The notes beneath the pieces are model-generated. The model saw nothing but the letters and a program-made list of their open reading frames with translations, did not search any database and was not told the origin of the DNA. DNA of 64,000 nucleotides from positions 124,001 to 188,000 of the forward strand of contig NZ_JAPNOA010000016.1 of NCBI RefSeq assembly GCF_026626885.1, written 5' to 3'. A program made the position numbers and the translations under genes. The DNA comes from Parathalassolituus penaei (GTDB lineage Bacteria; Pseudomonadota; Gammaproteobacteria; Pseudomonadales; Oceanobacteraceae). Below, piece after piece: positions 58,254 to 64,000 of this stretch; the stretch's first letter is position 1, and every line of letters begins with the position of its first letter.

Positions 58254-59594
58254 TCACGAAATTTTTTCGGTGGTTGAAGCAATGTGATGGATCTGGCGTT
58301 CAATCAGGGTGCGGCTTTTTTCAGGCAGGCTACGCAGCCAGAAGTTGGTTTGTTCGTTACCTTGCAGGTCGCTCACCAGAGGGCCTTCGTCCCATTCCAG
58401 GCCAATCTCCACTGGCAATTCACTGATCAGTGACTGGCTGACCAGAACCCGGTTTTCTTCACTACGACGCGCCAGATGTGACGCCCAGAACAGAGTGTCA
58501 CCAATCAGGCTGTAATGGGTATTTTGGTCCTGACTGACCGGGGCCAGCAGGATTGGGCCCCAGTGAGCAGCACAACGCAGGCTGACTCGCGCCAGAGCCG
58601 GATTCTTGCGGCGGGCACTCTGGATCAGACCAATGCACAGCTGGGCAGCGTAAATGCAGTGCAGAGTATCGCGCTCGTTGCCATCTGGCAGACCAAAAAT
58701 CATCACGATGCCATCGCCCTGATAACGGTCGAGGGTACCGTTGTACAGTTTGGCGGCCTGGCTGAGCAGACGATGGTATTCGTCCAGCGTACTGGCCAGT
58801 TCGTTAGCACTCAAGCGTGCCAGTAGAATGTCCAGCTCATCAATTTCAAAATAGAGAATTGCACAACGCTGGTAGGTAACGCTGCTGGTGCGTGGTTTTT
58901 CACTGCGATACATAAACTGGCTCAGAGCTTGCTCTAATGCCAGACGACGTGATTCATTCTGTTGCAATCGACGAAGGCTATAGTGCAGATCATTTATTTC
59001 ATTGATCTGGCCGTCGTTGTGTTCTGGGATGAACAGCGGCTTGCCTTCACCCCACTGTTTGAGCTGACGGGTAATCTGTTGCAGGTAGGAACCGGAGCGC
59101 TCTGCCAGATGATAGGCGATAAAGCCCGCCAGCAGCGATGACAAGCCAGTTGCCATCAATGCCAGCGACAGATAGCGGCCAGCAATACGGTCGGCGGTGA
59201 TAGTGTTGATGGTGGCTTCGATGTTGCCCAGCACCTTGTCATCCTGGGTCAGCGGCAGATTGATAATCTTGCCGGAACTCTGGCGGCCACTTTCGGCAAT
59301 GATCTGGGCGCTGGTGTCCATGATACGAATTGATGGCATCTCCGGCCCCCTTGTCCAGTCTGCCAGGGTGACATTCAGGCTGATGCGATCTTCTTGTAGC
59401 ACGGCAGGAGCGATCACCATCGACAGACGTTGCAGCTGGCGAACGCTGTCATCCTGCACTTCCTGACGCAGGCTGCCGAGCAGATGGCTATAGGTCAGGA
59501 TCGAAATCACCAGACCGGCAACCAGCAGTTGCAGGGCGGCGAGGATTCCGCAGGTTTGACCCAGATTAAACTTACGTCGAAAGAGATTGCGCAT
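58254..59594 (-). CDS. Membrane protein with degenerate class III cyclase domain
   Basis: A 446-residue protein: a membrane helix (about 15-38), a periplasmic sensor-like segment (40-135), a second helix (about 142-162), a HAMP-like linker, and a C-terminal adenylate/guanylate cyclase-type domain (about 235-420). The cyclase core is partly eroded. The first metal Asp is Glu (ILYFEID), the second is kept (YQGDGIVMIFG), and the transition-state Asn and Arg of the VNxAxRL motif read F and H (GDTLFWASHLAR). It is therefore probably not a cyclase but a nucleotide sensor or scaffold. It is divergent from the small-protein/serB unit. Confidence 0.85.
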   Translation of the reverse strand: MRNLFRRKFNLGQTCGILAALQLLVAGLVISILTYSHLLGSLRQEVQDDSVRQLQRLSMVIAPAVLQEDRISLNVTLADWTRGPEMPSIRIMDTSAQIIAESGRQSSGKIINLPLTQDDKVLGNIEATINTITADRIAGRYLSLALMATGLSSLLAGFIAYHLAERSGSYLQQITRQLKQWGEGKPLFIPEHNDGQINEINDLHYSLRRLQQNESRRLALEQALSQFMYRSEKPRTSSVTYQRCAILYFEIDELDILLARLSANELASTLDEYHRLLSQAAKLYNGTLDRYQGDGIVMIFGLPDGNERDTLHCIYAAQLCIGLIQSARRKNPALARVSLRCAAHWGPILLAPVSQDQNTHYSLIGDTLFWASHLARRSEENRVLVSQSLISELPVEIGLEWDEGPLVSDLQGNEQTNFWLRSLPEKSRTLIERQIHHIASTTEKIS

Positions 59595-59824
59595 GGATAG
59601 TTGCCAGAATAATCAGACGGAGATTTCCGAAAATTAGGTGTTATTATAGGCGCCGCTTACGGCCAGCGGCACCGGACAATGCGCAATTTTCACGGCTGAC
59701 GGTCAAAAATGGCCAACTTGAGCCAGATTTATGCGGTGTTGCTGTTCGCCGACCGGTTTTCAGGACGTTGTGAGCCAATCATAACGCCCGCCAGTCTGAC
59801 TAACCTTAATCTCGAGGAACCACC

Positions 59825-59995
59825 ATGAGCGATGTTAAAAAGTCTCTGAAAGACAAAATCGAAAAAGTAGAAAAAGGCCTGTTTCTGATGAGCCTGGATC
59901 GTGTACGTGCCCTGTCTGTGCACGAAACCGTTGAGCTGATCGAAGAGCTGCGCGGTGTGGTTGCGGCTGCCAAAGCCGATCTGGAAAAACTGTAA
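59825..59995 (+). CDS. Small helical protein of 56 residues, unknown function
   Basis: An ATG with GAGGA 6-7 bases upstream opens a 56-residue frame ending TAA. The product is almost entirely helix-forming and highly charged (MSDVKKSLKDKIEKVEKG, then a central MSLDRVRALS and a C-terminal AAAKADLEKL), with heptad-like leucines suggesting a short coiled coil. Codon use matches the neighbours. It ends 30 bases before serB and is probably co-transcribed with it. I recognise no family. It lies in the divergent gap to the cyclase-like gene, where a gene caller with a 60-residue limit would miss it. Confidence 0.75.
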   Translation: MSDVKKSLKDKIEKVEKGLFLMSLDRVRALSVHETVELIEELRGVVAAAKADLEKL

Positions 59996-60025
59996 TTGGC
60001 CTCTGGCCGGAAACGGGAAACGAGT

Positions 60026-61261
60026 GTGACCGAACTGGTTCTTATCCGGGTAACCGGTGCCGACAAGCCTGGGCTTACGGCAAGCATCAGCGCCATCCTG
60101 GCGCAATATGGTGTCACGATTCTGGATATCGGCCAGGCCGAAATCCATGACACCCTGTCGCTGGGGATTCTGGCAGCCATTCCGGCCAGCGCCGACGCCG
60201 CCCCGGTCCTCAAGGATGTGCTTTTCAAGGCACATGAACTGGGGCTGAGCGTCAGTTTTACCCCTGTCTCTGCCGACAGTTATGAAAACTGGGTGGCGGG
60301 GCAGGGCAAATCCCGACATATCATTACCTTGCTGGCGCGTTCGATGGAAGCTGAGGCCATTGCGCGTGTGACCCGGGTAATTGCCGACAGTGGTCTGAAC
60401 ATTGACCAGATTTCACGCCTGTCCGGTCGGGTTCCTCTGGAACAGACCGAGCAGACGGATACCAAAACCCGTGCTTGTGTGGAATTCTCGGTACGTGGTG
60501 AGGCGGATCAGAGTGTAATGCGGGCGCGTTTCCTCGAAGTGGCAAACGAACTGGGGGTCGACGTGGCGTTCCAGGTCGACGATGTTTACCGTCGTAGCCG
60601 CCGTCTGGTGGCCTTCGATATGGACTCTACCCTGATCGAAACCGAAGTGATTGATGAACTGGCGCGTGCGGCCGGTGTGGGCGAGCAGGTAGCGGCCATT
60701 ACCGAACGGGCGATGCAAGGCGAACTGGATTTCAAACAGAGCTTCGCCGAGCGGGTTTCCTTGCTGAAGGGCCTGAATGCCGATGTTCTGGAAGGTATCG
60801 CCCAGAACCTGCCAATCACCGAAGGTGCCGAGCGTCTTATCTACAACCTGCGAGCGTTGGGTTACAAGACTGCCATTCTGTCCGGTGGTTTTAACTACTT
60901 TGGCCGTTACCTGCAAAAGCGTCTTGGCATTGACTATGTGTTCGCCAACGAGCTGGAAATGGAAAACGGCATTGTTACCGGTCGTGTGATTGAGCCGGTC
61001 GTGGATGGTCAGCGTAAAGCCGACCTGCTGCGCGAGCTGGCTGCCAAAGAAGGCATCCGTCTGGAGCAGACCATTGCTGTTGGTGATGGTGCCAACGATC
61101 TGCCAATGCTGAGCATTGCCGGTCTGGGGATTGCCTTCCGTGCCAAACCGCTGGTACGTGAAAACGCTCGTCACTCAATCTCGACGTTAGGCCTGGACGG
61201 TATTCTGTACCTGTTGGGTTATCGCGATCGCGACATCATGGAACCACCAGTCGCCGACTGA
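60026..61261 (+). CDS. serB: Phosphoserine phosphatase with N-terminal ACT domains
   Basis: A 411-residue enzyme for the last step of serine synthesis. Residues about 1-170 are two ACT-like regulatory domains (LVLIRVTGADKPGLTASISAIL and HIITLLARSMEAEAIARVT, in parts), and residues about 190-400 are the HAD phosphatase with DMDSTLIETEVIDEL, SGGFNYF and VGDGANDLPML. GTG 60026 is chosen because the first ACT strand starts 3 residues later; the TTG at 59996 adds a basic leader. This two-ACT form is the Pseudomonas/mycobacterial type. It converges on the fimX-like gene. Confidence 0.95.
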   Translation: MTELVLIRVTGADKPGLTASISAILAQYGVTILDIGQAEIHDTLSLGILAAIPASADAAPVLKDVLFKAHELGLSVSFTPVSADSYENWVAGQGKSRHIITLLARSMEAEAIARVTRVIADSGLNIDQISRLSGRVPLEQTEQTDTKTRACVEFSVRGEADQSVMRARFLEVANELGVDVAFQVDDVYRRSRRLVAFDMDSTLIETEVIDELARAAGVGEQVAAITERAMQGELDFKQSFAERVSLLKGLNADVLEGIAQNLPITEGAERLIYNLRALGYKTAILSGGFNYFGRYLQKRLGIDYVFANELEMENGIVTGRVIEPVVDGQRKADLLRELAAKEGIRLEQTIAVGDGANDLPMLSIAGLGIAFRAKPLVRENARHSISTLGLDGILYLLGYRDRDIMEPPVAD

Positions 61262-61271
61262 GTGGTGTCTG

Positions 61272-61305
61272 ACCTCCGCGATTACCGACCGGTAACCGCG
61301 GAGGT
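61272..61305. terminator. Long hairpin between serB and the fimX-like gene
   Basis: ACCTCCGCG (61272-61280) pairs with CGCGGAGGT (61297-61305), and TTACC (61282-61286) with GGTAA (61291-61295) inside it. This gives a nearly continuous 15-bp stem with one A-C mismatch and a 4-base loop. No T-run follows on either strand. Confidence 0.6.
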
Positions 61306-61336
61306 GCAGAGTGCTTCTGGGCAGACGCTGGTCTGC

Positions 61337-63436
61337 TCAGAAGCTGCTCTCTTCTTCAAAGTTGTAGCTCATGCTCTCTTGTGGAGCCTGCACGTAGTAA
61401 CCTTGTACAAAATGAACGCCCAGTTGCCAGAGGCTGGCGAGTGTTGATGCACTCTCGACCTGCGGCAGGATGGTCTGTTTGTTGGCTTCGTGGAGTTCCG
61501 CCAGAAGGTTCTTTAACTGTTGCTGATGATCCGGGCTGTCGTTCATTTCTCGTGTATAAGAGCCGTCCAGCTTGACGTATTCAACGGTCAGATGCTTGAG
61601 GTTACGTGATGGGTTCAGAGCGCAACCAAAACGGCTGATAGCGCTGTGAATGCCTTTTTCGGTCAGGCTTTCGGTAAAACCCTGAGCCTGTTTAAGTACC
61701 CTTCCGGCGTCGTCTTCACTGAACTGGATAATCACCGACCCACGCGGCAGTCGGGCTGCTCGTAACGCTACACCGATCCAGCCAGGCAGGCTGTCATCCA
61801 GAATGGAGGCAGAAGTCAGGTTGATGAATACGCGGGTGTTATGGCCTTTCTGGTGATGTTCACCAACCATTTTCACTGTATTGAGGATTACCCAGCGATC
61901 AATTTTGCGTTTCAAAGCATCGGTTACATCCGGCTTGTTCATGAACTCACCAGCCGAAATTTCCATGCCATTACTGCCTGGCAGACGTAACAGGGCTTCG
62001 TAATGCTCTGCATCGCTGCCGCGCAAGCTGATCAGTGGCTGGAACATGAGGCGGAAACCATTTTTGCGCAGGGCCTCGGTCAGCAAGTCTTCCATGCCGA
62101 CTTCGTTGGCTTGTTTCTCGCGTGATAGCGGTACATACAGCATCACGCCATTGCCTTGTTCATGGCCTTCGAGCTTGCGGACTCCATCGGAAGCGTAGTG
62201 CGCCTGCTGTAGCACATCCTCCGGACGGGAACTGGTTTCGTTGATCAGCGCAATACCGATACTGGCGGTCACTGAAATTGTGCGGTCGCCCAGATCAATC
62301 AGCAGATTCTCAATATGTTGGCGTAGCGATTGAGCTGTACCCACGGCTTGATCGGCACTGATGCCCATAAAAATGCAAGCGTAGATATCTTCACTGATGC
62401 GCGACAATATGTGTTCGGCATTGATACGTTTTTTCAGTGAGTTGGCCAGCTCCAGCAGGACGGTATCAGCGCGGCTGATACCGACTTCGCTTTTGACCTT
62501 ACCGAAGTGATCAACATTGATATAGAAAATGGCACCAGTTTCACCGCCCAGCACCGCCTTGTCGACGGACTTTTCGAGTTGGGCCATGAAATAAGGCTTG
62601 TTATAAAGGCCGGTCATGATGTCAACATTGCTCATTTCCCGCAGGCGGGCTTCAAGCTCGTTGTTCTTGTTGGAGGCCTTGATGCTGACCTGAATACAAC
62701 GCTCTTCACCGTAGGTTGCACGTGAGAAGGTCATATTCATTGGGAACGGGTTGCCGTCGCCATCAATCCCGATGGTGTTCAGTTCGTCGGTCTGCTGGTT
62801 GCTGCTATTGTAGTGTTTGAGGAAACTCTTGAAATCACCCTGACCATTGCCGTCGACCATGTCCATGATTGGCATGCCTTCAAGATCGGCAACACTCTCG
62901 TAGCCAAACAGCTTCAGATACGAGCCATTAGCGAAAATGTGCATGCCATCGTGAATGTAGGCAACAGCCTCTCGAGAGCTTTCCAGCATTGACTGAGCCC
63001 GTTTTTCTGCATCACGTACCCTGATTTCCATCGCTCGCATTTCACGGCGGATACGCAAGTGATGCATTTCACGATCAATAGCCAGCATCAACAGGTTGGA
63101 TTCATCCTTTGGTACAACGGCGGCGGCACCGCGCTTCAGTGCATCTTCCATCAACATCAGATCAATGTCCGGTGTCAGAAGGATGAGCGGCAGGTCTTTG
63201 TTGAGGCGCTGGATCTGCTGTTGCAGGTCTTGGTAACTCAGATTGTTGGCCTTCACCTCAGTAACGAGGATATCCCAGCCTTTTTGTTGTAGCTGCTGGG
63301 TGAATTCGTCCAGCGATGTAAAGGCCTGAGCCCTGGTGGCGCTGCCGGAGCTGCGCAACAAACTTACAATGCCTTCGGCGTCGTTCTGCGACTCGGTGTG
63401 AAGCAGCAGATGCAGGGTGTCATTAACTGTCGACAT
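61337..63436 (-). CDS. fimX: FimX-like REC-PAS-GGDEF-EAL protein with degenerate sites
   Basis: A 699-residue signalling protein. An N-terminal receiver-like domain (about 5-125) has no phosphoacceptor Asp (WDILVTEVKA). A PAS domain (about 145-265), a GGDEF-like domain (about 270-425) whose signature reads SEDIY, and an EAL-like domain (about 445-690) follow. The EAL domain keeps YEALLRL, FINLTS and VKLDG, but the DDFG metal motif is replaced by ISRFG. This matches FimX, a c-di-GMP receptor for type IV pili and twitching, which also lies next to serB in Pseudomonas. ATG 63436 has AAGGA 6 bases upstream. Confidence 0.9.
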   Translation of the reverse strand: MSTVNDTLHLLLHTESQNDAEGIVSLLRSSGSATRAQAFTSLDEFTQQLQQKGWDILVTEVKANNLSYQDLQQQIQRLNKDLPLILLTPDIDLMLMEDALKRGAAAVVPKDESNLLMLAIDREMHHLRIRREMRAMEIRVRDAEKRAQSMLESSREAVAYIHDGMHIFANGSYLKLFGYESVADLEGMPIMDMVDGNGQGDFKSFLKHYNSSNQQTDELNTIGIDGDGNPFPMNMTFSRATYGEERCIQVSIKASNKNNELEARLREMSNVDIMTGLYNKPYFMAQLEKSVDKAVLGGETGAIFYINVDHFGKVKSEVGISRADTVLLELANSLKKRINAEHILSRISEDIYACIFMGISADQAVGTAQSLRQHIENLLIDLGDRTISVTASIGIALINETSSRPEDVLQQAHYASDGVRKLEGHEQGNGVMLYVPLSREKQANEVGMEDLLTEALRKNGFRLMFQPLISLRGSDAEHYEALLRLPGSNGMEISAGEFMNKPDVTDALKRKIDRWVILNTVKMVGEHHQKGHNTRVFINLTSASILDDSLPGWIGVALRAARLPRGSVIIQFSEDDAGRVLKQAQGFTESLTEKGIHSAISRFGCALNPSRNLKHLTVEYVKLDGSYTREMNDSPDHQQQLKNLLAELHEANKQTILPQVESASTLASLWQLGVHFVQGYYVQAPQESMSYNFEEESSF

Positions 63437-64000
63437 GTTGATCCTTTTGCGTGTCCGATGCGTTGTACCGTCCTACAGTTGTGTATTGTAGCGGATCTTG
63501 CCCTTCACAGAGCTTGCCGAACGATAAAATTCACCTGACCAATGTTACGAGCGTTAACTGACGCGTGTTTCAGGTAACACTATATGCAATCCGGCATCCT
63601 TGCCAGAGTCTTTACTGGACTATTCTGACGAGTTTCTCACAGCGTGATGACGACTTTGGCGATGTTGGCCGGATTCCAATACCCAATATTTGTCAATTTC
63701 CGCTATTTTCCTTGCCATCAGGTTTTCCGTCCCGACGTGGATCAATAAGATTCTTGTCCGGGAGAGGACGTACATTGTTTCCGATATATGGTTATCCACT
63801 CGGCAAGCAATAAACCTCTTTGCAAGTGGGCCATCATACTCTACGTGCATGGGGCATTTCTGCATAGCCAGGTGCCCGCGATGCCATCCCGAAAGCCCCG
63901 AAGTGCGCGGGTTGCAGTGCGTTTGAGCGGTGTTGACGAACTTGGAAAGTACTCGTCATTTCGCTGCATTCGTCGCCTTGCTCATACGCGCTGCAGCGCT
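63437..64000. other. About 560 bases without a recognisable gene
   Basis: Short open frames exist on both strands but none has a good ribosome-binding site, a recognisable domain or a codon pattern like the neighbours. The last 100 bases (from about 63900) have a different character, with repeated GCTGC, TCGTC and CTTGC words, and may be the edge of an interspersed repeat or of a gene beyond the window. The promoter of the fimX-like gene must lie near 63450-63560, but I cannot place it confidently. Confidence 0.4.

Noticed and set aside
63620-63865. 81-residue frame on the minus strand near the right edge
   Set aside because: No ribosome-binding site, no domain, and competing frames of equal size on the other strand.

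Overview
The window reads as one chromosomal segment of a marine-type gammaproteobacterium, most likely an Oceanospirillales relative (Thalassolituus/Oceanobacter-like; genus is inference). The reasons are the gene orders rplM-rpsI-petABC-sspAB, gatCAB facing mreBCD-maf-rng-yhdP-nitrilase, gpmI-envC-ctpA-yibQ, and serB next to a fimX-like gene as in Pseudomonas. Genes are densely packed, moderately GC-rich, and mostly have clear Shine-Dalgarno sites.

Layout. (1) 1-6.4 kb: an envelope operon of two imelysin-like proteins, a di-heme DUF1111 oxidoreductase, a DUF1513 Tat-type protein and a porin, probably for iron or metal handling; the first gene is cut by the window edge. (2) 6.4-14.5 kb: a HAD phosphatase, then leftward yibQ-like deacetylase, ctpA, envC and gpmI, then rightward rhodanese-secB, and grxB. 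(3) 14.6-36.4 kb: a complete myo-inositol utilisation region. It holds iolA/mmsA, iolE, iolD, iolC fused to an aldolase domain, iolG, iolH-like, iolI-like, an ABC importer with a second orphan binding protein, a LacI-type and an RpiR-type (IolR-like) regulator, and iolB. An orphan response regulator without its phosphoacceptor Asp, a non-coding tandem repeat of about 1 kb, and hexR sit inside this region. (4) 36.6-43.1 kb: prfC, rplM-rpsI, the cytochrome bc1 operon petABC and sspAB. (5) 43.1-44.3 kb: a small, AT-richer island with a Panacea-domain gene and a two-helix membrane protein (candidate toxin-antitoxin pair), flanked by related short repeats. (6) 44.3-58.2 kb: gatCAB, mreBCD, maf, rng, yhdP, a nitrilase and a CorA/ZntB transporter. 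(7) 58.2-64 kb: a degenerate membrane cyclase, a 56-residue small protein, serB, a FimX-like REC-PAS-GGDEF-EAL protein, and about 560 bases with no recognisable gene.

How the parts work together. The importer brings in inositol; IolG/IolI/IolE/IolD/IolB/IolC with its aldolase domain and IolA take it to DHAP and acetyl-CoA. The strongest unexpected signal is a 14-bp palindrome, RGAA-N6-TTCY. It lies at exactly the same place in the 17-bp spacer of three sigma70-like promoters (iolC, iolH, and the LacI/membrane-protein unit), and also beside the ABC-importer promoter and in front of iolR-iolB. This ties the scattered units into one regulon, probably under the RpiR-type regulator. A second theme is degenerate signalling domains: a receiver without Asp, a cyclase without its transition-state residues, and a FimX with ruined GGDEF and partly ruined EAL sites.
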